DNA of 64,000 bases, taken from the NCBI GenBank assembly GCA_037951105.1, contig JBAMJV010010137.1, positions 1 through 64,000 of the forward strand, given 5' to 3'. Made by a program: the position numbers and the translations under genes. Positions within the stretch are counted from its first letter, which is position 1. Every line of letters begins with the position of its first letter. Below the pieces are notes generated by a model. It made no database searches. It was not told the DNA's origin and was given only the letters and a program-made list of their open reading frames with translations. This document shows, piece by piece, positions 24,004-27,832 of this stretch. This DNA comes from Echinarachnius parma (lineage: Eukaryota; Echinodermata; Echinoidea; Clypeasteroida; Echinarachniidae).

Positions 24004-26146
24004 ATTATTATTATTATGATTATATATTGAACATACTTTGTATTAAACGCTACCCAAAAGAAAACAAACAATGCTTCATGTTATTTCCCTTATCATATTT
24101 TTGTTTGGTTATAGATTGTGAATGGTCACATACAGATTCCTGCCTTCGTACTGGTGAAGATGTGATGACTTCATATGGATTTTCAGTGGTAAGTTATATC
24201 AAAGAAACCGAATCACGTTTAAAGTTACACTTGAGTATTGGTGCTTCCCGAAATGCTCATTGACACTAAATTGGTTGGTTTTAATTCCAATTGAAAGTTC
24301 ATTGAATAAAACATGAATAATTATAATCATTCCCTTTCAAATGCTCTCATAGTTGTACAATTTGATTTCAACATATCGTATTTATAAGTCTACCCTGCCG
24401 GGGGACATCTTGACTTTTTAGAAAAAAACACAAAATGCTTCTAGACTTCTTTGAAACAAAAATCAAAATTGGTTTTTAAATAGTTGTTGATGATATCTGT
24501 ATTTAATCATTATCTAAACAAAAAAACATCACATGCACAATTTTGTATGAAAAATTGTTAAAACGAATGAGTTTTTAGAGACCGCCCTTTTGAGTTGTTA
24601 CGGCTCTTTTTGAATGATAACAGGGTTTTTACTTACTCGTTTGCAATTGTGTATACCTTTCGAGCATGGTGGAGTTATAACTATTAGTTTATACCGCAAT
24701 GGTGCAGGTTTGGGTTATTAAAGTTTGACCAAAACTCAACTATCCCTTTAAAGGGGACCACCAGGCAAAGAACAACACATAATTATATGTTTCGTTATCG
24801 TTTTTAGATATCAAATAGAAAACCAACATTTTGCAAAGGGTTGTGTAATTCATAAACAATGCAATGAATTACCACCACTTACGAAACCATTATAATTATT
24901 TCATGGTTCCGTACGCGCCTAACATTTGCGAGTGCGCGAATTATATTCACGCGTACGTTTGGAGACAATAGAATCCCTGACGATTTGTTCGCTCTGGACA
25001 AAGGTAGTTTTTGTACATGCAGACCCATGAACGCATGCTTTCGAATGGTGATGCGTTTTCCAATAATATATTTTTTCTGGAAAAATATTTTTCTAAACTT
25101 GTTGATGGAATGGACTACTAAAGATGTTACCTTTCATTCATAAGAATATTATTTTTGGGTGGTGTTACTCTTTAATCATGGGATACTTTTTCTAGTTAGT
25201 TTGCTTGTATATCTTGACCCATGTTAAAAATTCACTTTATCTTAGTTTGATTCTAAGTCAGACTTAGAATAAAAAACTCACCTAGTGCGGATTATGAATA
25301 TAGGTCTCTATGTAAAGATAATATTGCTAACTAATCAACGCAAAGATTTCTTATTATAGTCTCCAAGTATGGTTAAGTATAGTGTTCAGGGTAAGCATGT
25401 GTTGCCCACTAAGTTGACCCTAGTTGGCAACTAAAAGAGTTTCGTCTTGCATACTTACTCACTAAACAACCAACTAAAGATTTGTGTTTTCAAAAGTGAT
25501 ATTTGAATCTTCAATCATTTACCAATAATGCCAATTATAGATTATTCTGAATGATGTGCGATAATTCCATAGAAAAAAAACAATGTCGATATAGTGAAAA
25601 GGCTCAAATTTGATGTTAGACTTTTTCATCTACTTCTCGTTATTTTTAACTTCAATCGAAAGACGCTTTTTATCCAATCATTAATATATCTATAACTAGG
25701 GAGACATTTGAAAACCAATTTCATTCTTATGTTACAATAAGCCAATTTCAAATTCACAATAGACACCTAAAAGTTCCAAGTGAAAAGGTTGACAACGCTA
25801 ATGGATCAATTTAAACCGTCACTCATTCAGACCCGTATCTGGGGATAGGGGTGTTGGGTGATTGGTTTTGGCCACAAACACAACTAATACAATGGTCTTG
25901 GTCTCAGTCACGATCGGTCTGGGGCCACTTTGGTAAATAAGGCCCCCCTCCGTCTCGATGAAATCCTGGCTAAGGGCCTGGCTCAATCCATTTCTGTAAT
26001 ACGTAATTTCTCTTCCCGTGGTTTTTCCCCTTTTCCAGGCTGATGCCCAGACGGACTTCCTGCTAATCGCCGGACAGGTCGTCGGCTACCACTTCTTGGC
26101 CTACTTGCTCATGAAGATCAAGATGAAATACAAGTGGTCAAATTAA
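797..26146 (+). CDS. ABCG: White-like ABCG half-transporter, complete 17-exon gene
   Basis: Joined exons: 797-1103, 8648-8696, 9511-9706, 10200-10271, 10589-10678, 11866-12032, 12933-13107, 13571-13660, 14678-14706, 16674-16779, 17854-17991, 18563-18655, 19310-19445, 21932-22037, 22719-22819, 24115-24188, 26039-26146. They total 2,037 nt, giving 678 residues plus TAA, with every junction in phase and GT..AG. The order is an N-terminal nucleotide-binding domain then a membrane domain, as in ABCG half-transporters, which dimerise in membranes to move lipids or small metabolites. Visible motifs: Walker A GASGAGKT (117-124), Q-loop YVQQHD (164-169), signature VSGGERKR (225-232), Walker B LLFLDE (245-250), H-loop TIHQPSS with His282. 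The VPGKE segment after the nucleotide-binding domain and the YQANWFRQF motif before the first helix resemble insect White more than ABCG2; that placement is from memory. Substrate unknown. The length is normal for the family. Confidence 0.93.
1202..1599. mobile_element. TIR element family A, copy 1 (MITE-like)
   Basis: About 400 bp, bounded by TTTAAAGGGATCTAGTAAC and the inverted ACTAAGTCCCTTTAAA. The same ends and interior (GTGCAAAAACTGATGAATGG, ATTTTGAGGATTTGGACAAT) recur elsewhere in the window. No coding capacity. TTAA lies at both edges and may be a target-site duplication or part of the inverted repeat. Confidence 0.8.
1945..2020 (-). pseudogene. tRNA-like relic inside the long-TIR element
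   Basis: Read on the minus strand: A-box-like TAGCTCCGTGAATAGAG and B box GGTTCGAATCC at the expected spacing. The T stem beyond the first two pairs does not match, so it is a relic rather than a functional gene. Confidence 0.5.
2055..2085 (-). repeat. short telomere-like (TTAGGG)n tract
   Basis: ACCCTAACACTAACCCTTAC followed by CCTAACCCTAA: about five CCCTAA-like units with mismatches, inside the long-TIR element. Confidence 0.6.
2088..2205 (+). repeat. minisatellite, ~20-bp unit
   Basis: About six head-to-tail copies of GGCTATAGGTCAGATTTAGT with increasing mismatch toward the right. Confidence 0.85.
2733..2800 (+). pseudogene. decayed copy of ABCG exon 1 3' end (echo 1a)
   Basis: TATCGACTCTGCGCAAATAT and ATGATCTTGAAAGG align to CAGTCGACTTCGTGGAGAT...ATGATCTTGAAAGG of exon 1. 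The donor GGTATG has become ATATAC. Confidence 0.72.
2899..2962 (+). pseudogene. copy of ABCG exon 1 3' end with donor site (echo 1b)
   Basis: CCAACCAAGATGATCTTGAA then AGGGGGTATG matches the end of exon 1 and its GTATG donor almost exactly. About 156 bp after echo 1a, and both are preceded by TTTGCATTATGG-like sequence, so they form a tandem pair. Confidence 0.85.
2991..3199. mobile_element. short palindromic TIR element family H, copy 1
   Basis: AAAAGGCGCTAAATCCACTT at left and its reverse complement AAGTGGATTTAGCGCCTTTT at right. A second member lies at 37051-37312. Confidence 0.82.
3848..4329. mobile_element. TIR element (~480 bp) with tRNA-like relic (family L)
   Basis: Ends ACTACACTGTTAAAACGCTG and CAGCGTTTTAACAGTGTAGT are perfect reverse complements over about 20 bp. 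The left part is rich in the CAACAGTTGTT / AACAACNNCTGTTG motif; the centre holds an antisense tRNA-like sequence. Confidence 0.82.
4068..4146 (-). pseudogene. tRNA-like relic inside family L element
   Basis: Minus strand: TTTAGCGCAGCGGTAGCG (A box) and CCCCGGTTCGATTCC (B box), with a possible CTTATAA anticodon loop. T-stem and acceptor-stem pairing fail, so it is a relic or TE-borne promoter. Confidence 0.55.
4521..4842. mobile_element. TIR element family A, copy 2
   Basis: Opposite orientation to copy 1: TTTAAAGGGATTTAATAACA at left, ending near ACCCTTTAA. Shares ACATTGTCCAAATCCTCAAA and the CTAGCGGTTCCCTCATACC block. Internal deletion relative to copy 3. Confidence 0.78.
5142..5245. repeat. 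dispersed repeat, copy 1
   Basis: TTGTTGACCATACATTGCGA through CGCAATGAGTAATATATTTA is nearly identical to 19540-19640 in ABCG intron 13. No coding content. Confidence 0.8.
5468..5671. mobile_element. hairpin TIR element (family D)
   Basis: CCCGGCGCAGACAGAGCCGA at left; TCGGCTCTGTCTGCGCCGGG at right is its exact reverse complement. CCGACTGGTTTTCAG pairs further in. About 204 bp, non-coding. Confidence 0.88.
6048..6433. mobile_element. TIR element family A, copy 3, inside a duplicated flank
   Basis: TTAAAGGGACTTAGTAACAT ... GTTACTAGATCCCTTTAA. The ~90 bp before it (from GGAACATAACCACCACTTTT at about 5974) is repeated after it (about 6448-6533). The element therefore sits at the TTAA boundary between two copies of a short tandem duplication. 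Confidence 0.8.
6633..6973. mobile_element. TIR element family A, copy 4
   Basis: Begins TAAAGGGATCAAGTAACATT and ends GTTACTAGATCCCTTTAAA. Same interior as copy 3, more diverged. Confidence 0.75.
7342..7691. mobile_element. TIR element family A, copy 5 (diverged)
   Basis: CTTTAAAGGGATCTATTAAC at left, ATGTTACTAGATCCCTTTAA at right. The interior is only partly alignable to the other copies (GTGCGAAAATTCCATG, AACCGCTAGAGTT-like blocks). Confidence 0.68.
7985..8180. repeat. AT-rich degenerate microsatellite (TATATTA/CATTATAT)
   Basis: Repeated TATTATATTACATTGCATT-like words over ~200 bp. Low complexity only. Confidence 0.65.
8190..8599. mobile_element. TATAGGTTTTCCC family element F1
   Basis: Ends TATAGGTTTTCCCGCTCAAT and TTGAGCGGGAAAACCTATA are inverted repeats. 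The interior is made of degenerate CATTCAAATTCG / CGAATTTGAATG words. Four members or compounds occur in the window. Confidence 0.82.
8648..8696 (+). CDS. ABCG: ABCG exon 2
   Basis: Small 49-nt exon between CCACAG and GTATGA. It supplies [16 protein letters not shown], the strand leading into Walker A; the Ser codon AG|T is split with exon 3. It is too short to appear as an open reading frame alone and was found by matching phase and family pattern. Confidence 0.9.
8995..9031 (+). repeat. poly-C tract followed by (CA)n
   Basis: More than 20 consecutive C followed by ACACACACACA. One of more than a dozen long C or G runs in this window. Confidence 0.95.
9333..9383 (+). pseudogene. decayed partial copy of ABCG exon 3 (echo 3)
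   Basis: AATGTCAAATATCACGTATA then GGTTCCCTTTGGTGAGTACT aligns to exon 3 AATGTCAAAGGTCACGTGTA and GGTATTCCCTTTGATGAGTA. About 233 bp upstream of the original. Not flanked by splice sites. Confidence 0.75.
9511..9706 (+). CDS. ABCG: ABCG exon 3 (Walker A, Q-loop)
   Basis: Acceptor TTGTCACAG, donor GTGAGT after TTCTGT. Residues 119-184. Completes Walker A (catalytic-site Lys123) and carries the Q-loop YVQQHD and the MTVREYL helix. An alternative donor two bases upstream (GTGTGA) would break phase with exon 4. Confidence 0.93.
9741..9803 (+). repeat. (AAT)n microsatellite
   Basis: About 20 AAT units in ABCG intron 3. Confidence 0.95.
9871..10019 (+). repeat. long (AAG)n purine tract
   Basis: About 39 uninterrupted AAG units (9871-9987), a short A-rich break, then six more. 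An all-purine strand of ~150 nt in intron 3, the same repeat class that can form triplex DNA. Confidence 0.97.
10200..10271 (+). CDS. ABCG: ABCG exon 4
   Basis: Phase 0 at both ends, 24 codons (185-208). The helical segment [20 protein letters not shown] resembles the White-type helical subdomain AMVRMP..... Acceptor TATTGACAG, donor GTAAAA. It follows the large AAT/AAG microsatellite of intron 3. Confidence 0.9.
10589..10678 (+). CDS. ABCG: ABCG exon 5 (ABC signature)
   Basis: 30 codons (209-238), phase 0 at both ends. Contains [10 protein letters not shown] followed by the ABC signature [14 protein letters not shown]. Acceptor TTTTTCAG, donor GTATAC. Confidence 0.95.
10714..11266. mobile_element. 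TIR element family C, copy 1, in ABCG intron 5
   Basis: TTAAAGTGATTCAGGTAAAG at left and CTTTACCTGGATCACTTTAA at right; outer ends again are TTAA. The interior includes AATGACATTTGAGACTTCAA, found in other copies at 25490-25815, 38155-38290 and 51120-51680. Confidence 0.75.
11280..11425. repeat. family C fragment
   Basis: GACACTTCAATTATAATACA ... TTCTTCTGAGTGATATGTGA ... TGTTAACCTAGTGAAAAG is the same interior as the element immediately upstream. Confidence 0.55.
11866..12032 (+). CDS. ABCG: ABCG exon 6 (Walker B, D-loop, H-loop)
   Basis: Residues 239-293 plus two bases of 294. [13 protein letters not shown] holds the Walker B Asp249, catalytic Glu250 and the D-loop; TIHQPSS holds the switch His282. 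Acceptor AATGTAG, donor GTGAGT after GATCA. A cryptic acceptor CGCAG nine bases downstream would also keep frame but would drop LFAEP partly. Confidence 0.94.
12062..12350 (-). repeat. repeat with ~20-bp TGCCCGAATGTAACATGATT units, copy 1
   Basis: AACATGGGGGTAGGGGCACG, TCTCTTTGGTGCC, then tandem TTGCCCGAATATGACATGAT-like units and a C run. Copy 2 lies at 13160-13385 on the other side of exon 7. Confidence 0.7.
12585..12728 (+). pseudogene. decayed copy of ABCG exon 7 (echo 7)
   Basis: TTCCTCCTCGCCGATGGCCA ... GATCGATTACGAATGTCCGG ... GGCCGACTACTTCATTCAG follows exon 7 almost codon for codon and is still open. The acceptor AG has become TT (CGCTT versus CGCAG), six bases are lost at CTCCTGGCC, and no donor remains. 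It starts 348 bp before the real exon. Confidence 0.9.
12933..13107 (+). CDS. ABCG: ABCG exon 7
   Basis: Residues 294-352. [14 protein letters not shown] and [20 protein letters not shown] close the nucleotide-binding domain; NPADFY..VLAVVPG is the corresponding White motif (from memory). Acceptor ATGCGCAG, donor GTCAGT. A near-complete decayed copy lies 348 bp upstream at 12585. Confidence 0.93.
13160..13385 (-). repeat. repeat with TGCCCGAATGT units, copy 2
   Basis: AACATGGGCGTAGGGC ... GGGCACGTTCTTCTC, a poly-G run at about 13201, TCTCTTTGGTGCC, then TGCCCGAA units. Diverged copy of 12062-12350. Confidence 0.7.
13571..13660 (+). CDS. ABCG: ABCG exon 8 (linker)
   Basis: 30 codons (353-382), phase 0 at both ends, charged ([20 protein letters not shown]). 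It forms the linker between the nucleotide-binding and membrane domains. Acceptor TTTTCTCAG, donor GTAAAT. Confidence 0.88.
13793..14180. mobile_element. TIR element family A, copy 6, in ABCG intron 8
   Basis: TTAAAGGGACTTAGTAACAT ... GTTACTAGATCCATTTAA. Contains the same CTAGCGGTTCCCTCATACC-type block and GTGTACAAAGTGAATGCAAT. A short related fragment (CTACTAGATCCCTTGAA) follows at about 14234. Confidence 0.8.
14678..14706 (+). CDS. ABCG: ABCG exon 9 (29-nt microexon)
   Basis: [10 protein letters not shown], between TTTCAAAG and GTGAGT. Needed to connect exon 8 (phase 0) with exon 10 (phase 2); without it the frame is lost. Linker region with little conservation expected, so the exact boundaries are slightly less certain than for other exons. 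Confidence 0.75.
14778..15060. mobile_element. TIR element family I, copy 1, with perfect 28-nt palindrome
   Basis: AGGGGATGTTTCACA at left, TTTTGTGAAACACCCCCTGA at right. At 14814-14841 CTTTCCATAACGT and ACGTTATGGAAAG form a palindrome around AA. Related ends occur at 41345-41612 and 58190. Confidence 0.7.
15240..15747. mobile_element. family B element (GGGGTAGTACAGTTTTGG ends), copy 1
   Basis: Starts TTAAAGGGGAAGTTCAGTTT and ends AATGTACTACCCCTTTAA. Interior markers: GAGAGGGCGCTGCACATC, CAGAAACGGCTGAAATATCA, TACCTTTCGAGCATAGTGG. No open frame. Nine copies or fragments lie in this window. Confidence 0.82.
16141..16164 (+). repeat. poly-C tract
   Basis: About 24 consecutive C in ABCG intron 9. 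Confidence 0.95.
16674..16779 (+). CDS. ABCG: ABCG exon 10 (start of membrane domain)
   Basis: Residues 392-427. [20 protein letters not shown] is the amphipathic connecting helix that precedes the first transmembrane helix in ABCG proteins, followed by [15 protein letters not shown]. Acceptor ATGCCAG, donor GTAAGC. Two decayed copies follow in the intron (16882 and 17108). Confidence 0.93.
16882..16975 (+). pseudogene. decayed copy of ABCG exon 10 with poly-G insertion (echo 10a)
   Basis: CGCAGTTATCCTTCATCATG matches GGCAGTTCTCCTACATCATG of exon 10; ACCCGCCTTTCTCAAGACCA matches its 3' part. The middle is replaced by more than 30 G residues. Offset from the exon: 188 bp. Confidence 0.82.
17108..17186 (+). 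pseudogene. copy of ABCG exon 10 3' part, donor mutated (echo 10b)
   Basis: ATCATGTGGCGGGGTATGAT then CCAGGATGTTGTTTGTAGCG is about 90% identical by eye to exon 10. The donor GTAAGC has become ATGAGT. Preceded by intron sequence like that before echo 10a (GTGTGCACAAACAACAGAGT), so the duplicated unit includes intron. Confidence 0.88.
17854..17991 (+). CDS. ABCG: ABCG exon 11 (TM1-TM2)
   Basis: 46 codons (428-473), phase 0. Hydrophobic [11 protein letters not shown] forms the end of TM1; [18 protein letters not shown] matches the GALFF..N..F pattern of ABCG TM2. Acceptor TCTATAG, donor GTGAGT. Confidence 0.92.
18005..18345. repeat. possible TIR element with ATCGCGATGCAAAT words
   Basis: Several AATCGCGATNCAAAT / ATCGCGATTCAAATCGCAC words near both ends in ABCG intron 11 and GTGTGAACGG words inside. 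Boundaries unclear. Confidence 0.4.
18563..18655 (+). CDS. ABCG: ABCG exon 12
   Basis: 31 codons (474-504). [20 protein letters not shown] is the family's 'E..F.RE...G.Y' loop before TM3, and [10 protein letters not shown] begins the next helix. Acceptor ATATGCAG, donor GTACGT. Confidence 0.92.
19089..19147 (+). pseudogene. tRNA-Ala-like SINE head or tRNA relic
   Basis: TAGTTGGTAGAGCACCA (A box), a CTAGCAA anticodon-like loop and TCGGGTTCGAATCCCGG (intact T arm). 5' acceptor and anticodon stems are broken. A more decayed relative lies at 61128-61185. Confidence 0.55.
19310..19445 (+). CDS. ABCG: ABCG exon 13 (TM3-TM4)
   Basis: Residues 505-549 plus one base. Strongly hydrophobic ([20 protein letters not shown] and [18 protein letters not shown]). 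Acceptor TTTGCAG, donor GTAAGT after TTTA. The 3' half of this exon with its donor has decayed tandem copies 1.4-1.8 kb downstream. Confidence 0.92.
19513..19551 (+). repeat. tandem ATCTTTTAG repeat
   Basis: Four to five 9-bp units TTTTAGATC at the edge of the dispersed repeat shared with 5142-5245. Confidence 0.9.
19535..19640. repeat. dispersed repeat, copy 2
   Basis: Matches 5142-5245 from TTGTTGACCATACATTGCGA onward. Confidence 0.8.
19669..20188. mobile_element. family B element, copy 2
   Basis: Inverted relative to copy 1: TTAAAGGGGTAGTACAGTTT ... AACTGAACTACCCCTTTAA. Its right end overlaps the left end of copy 3, sharing TTTAAAG. Confidence 0.82.
20184..20720. mobile_element. family B element, copy 3, head-to-tail with copy 2
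   Basis: Same structure as copy 2; ends AACTGAACTACACCTTTAA. The two inserted into, or duplicated within, a tandem array of exon 13 echoes. Confidence 0.82.
20821..20868 (+). pseudogene. decayed copy of ABCG exon 13 3' end (echo 13a)
   Basis: CCCTGATTCTCTCCTACTTG then GTCAACGTTGGATTTAGTTA matches exon 13; the donor GTAAGT has become GTTAAC. The following intron sequence (TTCCCTACTTGAATTTTCAA) also matches the real intron. Confidence 0.85.
21003..21045 (+). pseudogene. decayed copy of ABCG exon 13 3' end (echo 13b)
   Basis: CCCTGATTCTCTCCTACCTG, GTCAACGT, then exon and donor are deleted. It starts 187 bp after echo 13a. A third, very weak copy may lie at 21178-21235. Confidence 0.8.
21261..21540. 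mobile_element. family B fragment, copy 4
   Basis: TTTAAAGGGATAGTTGCGTT at left; TGCTCGAAAGGTATAACAAA and CGTTTCTGAACCGATGTTGA identify it. Right end lost. Confidence 0.65.
21932..22037 (+). CDS. ABCG: ABCG exon 14 (TM5)
   Basis: Completes codon 550; residues 551-584. [20 protein letters not shown] then [13 protein letters not shown], the conserved ABCG 'P.l.p...fgGffi' stretch. Acceptor ACATGTAG, donor GTAAGT after CCTAA. Confidence 0.92.
22053..22207. mobile_element. palindromic element with TTGCAATTAATTGCAA core (family Q)
   Basis: TGGGCCCCGTTACAGAAAGA at left; TCTTTCTGCAACAGGGCCCA at right. Inner words GCAATTAATTGCAAGTCAGA repeat inverted. A related motif pair (GCGATTAATCGCAAGTCAGA) sits at 22290-22375. 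Confidence 0.8.
22433..22690. mobile_element. TIR element family A, 3' fragment in ABCG intron 14
   Basis: Starts mid-element at GTAATGAGCAAAAATGCAAA and ends CATGTTACTAGATCCCTTTAA. 5' end missing. Confidence 0.65.
22719..22819 (+). CDS. ABCG: ABCG exon 15 (extracellular loop)
   Basis: Residues 585-618. [20 protein letters not shown] and LLNINQW fit the White-type sequence after TM5 (YLKWLSYLSW..YANEGLLINQW, from memory). Acceptor TTCTCCAG, donor GTAAGC. Confidence 0.93.
22851..23560. mobile_element. family B element, copy 5, interrupted by a SINE-like insert
   Basis: Left part CTTAAAGGGATCGTTGAGTT; right part TATACCAAAACTCAACTGTC. The centre (about 23024-23201) holds GGAAGCGGGAAAAGCGCAAC and an (AGT)n tail. 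Confidence 0.7.
23024..23201 (+). mobile_element. SINE-like 3' tail with (AGT)n, copy 1
   Basis: GGAAGCGGGAAAAGCGCAAC ... TTGACCAGGGAGTATTGTGT ... CTATATAAGTAATTATTATT then about 17 AGT units. The tail resembles that of the SINE ending at 35278. Confidence 0.6.
23848..24003 (+). mobile_element. SINE-like 3' tail with (AGT)n, copy 2
   Basis: Starts GGAAGCGGGAAAAGCGCAAC, identical over more than 60 bp to copy 1, and ends in ~24 AGT units. Confidence 0.65.
24115..24188 (+). CDS. ABCG: ABCG exon 16 (extracellular loop)
   Basis: Residues 619-643. Contains two cysteines (CEWSHTDSC) in the large extracellular loop, which in this family form disulfides. Acceptor GGTTATAG, donor GTAAGT. Confidence 0.87.
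24411..24750. mobile_element. family B fragment, copy 6
   Basis: Right half only: TAGTTGTTGATGATATCTGT, TACCTTTCGAGCATGGTGG, ending AACTCAACTATCCCTTTAA. Its end shares TTTAAAGGGG with the next inverted repeat. Confidence 0.7.
24747..24960 (+). repeat. left arm of ~200-bp inverted repeat around ABCG exon 17
   Basis: TTTAAAGGGGACCACCAGGC ... CGTTATCGTTTTTAGATA ... GCAAAGGGTTGTGTAATTCA ... GGTTCCGTACGCGCC. Its diverged reverse complement is 27350-27557. Confidence 0.8.
25487..25815. mobile_element. family C element, diverged copy
   Basis: ATTTGAATCTTCAATCATTT ... GGGAGACATTTGAAAACCAA ... GGATCAATTTAAACC; blocks in the same order as 10714-11266. Confidence 0.55.
26039..26146 (+). CDS. ABCG: ABCG exon 17 (TM6 and stop)
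   Basis: 36 codons including [23 protein letters not shown] is TM6, then the basic tail IKMKYKWSN, a typical short cytoplasmic ABCG C-terminus. Acceptor TTTTCCAG. Two decayed copies of its 3' end follow. The exon lies between ~200-bp inverted repeats (24747-24960 and 27350-27557). Confidence 0.92.
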   Translation, partial: ADAQTDFLLIAGQVVGYHFLAYLLMKIKMKYKWSN

Positions 26147-26246
26147 CTTTCTACGGCGCAGAATTTAAGCGACGACAGTAGCCAAGATGCATATTTTTCC
26201 AAATTTAGGGTGGTGCAATTCTGAGCGTGGCTGCATAGTCATGATT

Positions 26247-26326
26247 CGTCTGGTTCCATTTGTTGACCCTGTTGCTTCTCAAGATCAAGATGAAATTCAA
26301 GTGGTCTAATTAACTCTTTGACGGCG
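26247..26326 (+). pseudogene. copy of ABCG exon 17 3' end (echo 17a)
   Basis: AAGATCAAGATGAAATTCAA, GTGGTCTAATTAACTCTTTG: same tail, stop and start of 3' UTR as exon 17, 167 bp downstream. Confidence 0.88.
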
Positions 26327-26414
26327 ATGGTGGAGGCGATGGTGGAGGCCGACATGTAAAACTGTTTAGTAATTATAATGCTGCAATACTAAGAGCTTTA
26401 TAATCATATATCAT

Positions 26415-26492
26415 CGCGTTCCATTTGTTAACCTTCTTGCTTCTCATGGTCAAGATGAAACTCAAGTAGTCAAATTGAATCTTCTATGAAGC
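26415..26492 (+). pseudogene. copy of ABCG exon 17 3' end (echo 17b)
   Basis: GTCAAGATGAAACTCAAGTA, GTCAAATTGAATCTTCTATG: third tandem copy, 165 bp after echo 17a. In it the Trp codon TGG is TAG. Confidence 0.86.
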
Positions 26493-26656
26493 TGACGCGA
26501 GGATGAATGCCGAGATGCAATATTTTGCTATATGTATAGTGCTGCAATACTAGAGCTTTATAATGACCTTTTCATCATAATTTCCCATAATTTTTCCATG
26601 GTTACATGCAGCTCGTACTCGTTCTAAGTTCTAGGTATAGAGGCATGATAGACACT

Positions 26657-26662
26657 ATTAAA
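26657..26662 (+). terminator. possible ABCG poly(A) signal ATTAAA
   Basis: First ATTAAA hexamer after the stop at 26146. No AATAAA was seen in the first ~850 bases after the stop. Position implies a ~0.5-kb 3' UTR holding the echoed stop-codon segments. Weak. Confidence 0.25.
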
Positions 26663-26959
26663 GTTGGATATTTATTGTTTCAAAGAGCGTCTAAGTAAAT
26701 CATGTTCGTTGTTCATTGAGCACTTTTTACGAGGATATCACAAATTATAATTATATCGTTTAAGTATATCAATTGTAACAGTCCGTTTTAAAGACTGATT
26801 TACTGACCATACAATAGCAAATTGCCGATGTTCATTACTTTTTTTATTCGCATGCACCATGTGTCCTATATTTCAATGACTTTGCTCATAATATGTGCAT
26901 TTCCTATGTGTGCTATCAATTGTATTATCATTTTAATTATAAGCATCGTTGGTATTGTA

Positions 26960-27185
26960 TCATCGTCTTTATTACCATTAGTATTATTATTATTATTTTT
27001 AGTAGTATTATGTTTATTATTATTAGTATTATTATTATTACATTTATTATCATTATTGCTATTATTATTATTATTATGATTATCATTATTAGTATTCTAA
27101 TAGTACTATATTTCTTATTATAATTATTATTACCGGTAATATAATAATATAATAATTACTACTATTAGTAGTATTAGTAGTAGAA
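26960..27185 (+). repeat. (ATT)n/(AGT)n low-complexity block
   Basis: Long run of TTATTATTA with interspersed AGTATTATT units. Confidence 0.9.
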
Positions 27186-27349
27186 ATGGTATTACCATAG
27201 TTATTAGCATTTTAACAACAGCATTGCCATTTACATTATAATTTAATGATTTAATTGTTATCATTGTATTGATCATGATGAAAAGCATGTTCAATATGAG
27301 ATACACATTTTGCAACTAACCAGATCCTTATCATATAAGTAAAGTACGT

Positions 27350-27557
27350 CCATCGTGATGCGTGTATATAATTGTCGTACTCGCAAACGTTTGGCGCGTA
27401 CGGAACCGGAAACCCTGTTTGGTTCCGTACGTATTGGTGATTATTGCATTGTTTATGTTACGCAACCCTTTGCAAAGGGTGTGATTCTATTTACTATCTA
27501 AAAACGAAAACGAAACATAAACACCTGAGTTGTTCTTTATGTCGCGATCCCCTTTAA
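27350..27557 (-). repeat. right arm of ~200-bp inverted repeat around ABCG exon 17
   Basis: Read on the minus strand: TAAAGGGGATCGCGACATAA ... CGTTTTCGTTTTTAGATA ... GCAAAGGGTTGCGTAACATA ... GGTTCCGTACGCGCC. Pairs with 24747-24960; outer ends are again TTAA. Confidence 0.8.
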
Positions 27558-27832
27558 TTTACGTTATCGTTGGTAACTTGTATTATCGGTCAAACTTATC
27601 AATTAATGTCGAATGAGTGGTAATTTACGAATGAGTTAAAATACCATATATCTATTCACATTGCCGAAGATATAGGCGAATATTCTTACTGCTATGTGTA
27701 AAACGGCTAAGTCGTTTTAATCACTAAACCACCTCCTTCGTCAGACTCTAACACGCTTTAGCTGACTGCGTAAACAGGAACAATAACATTATCATGATTA
27801 TAGAAATTGAATTGTTATACAAATATATGTGC

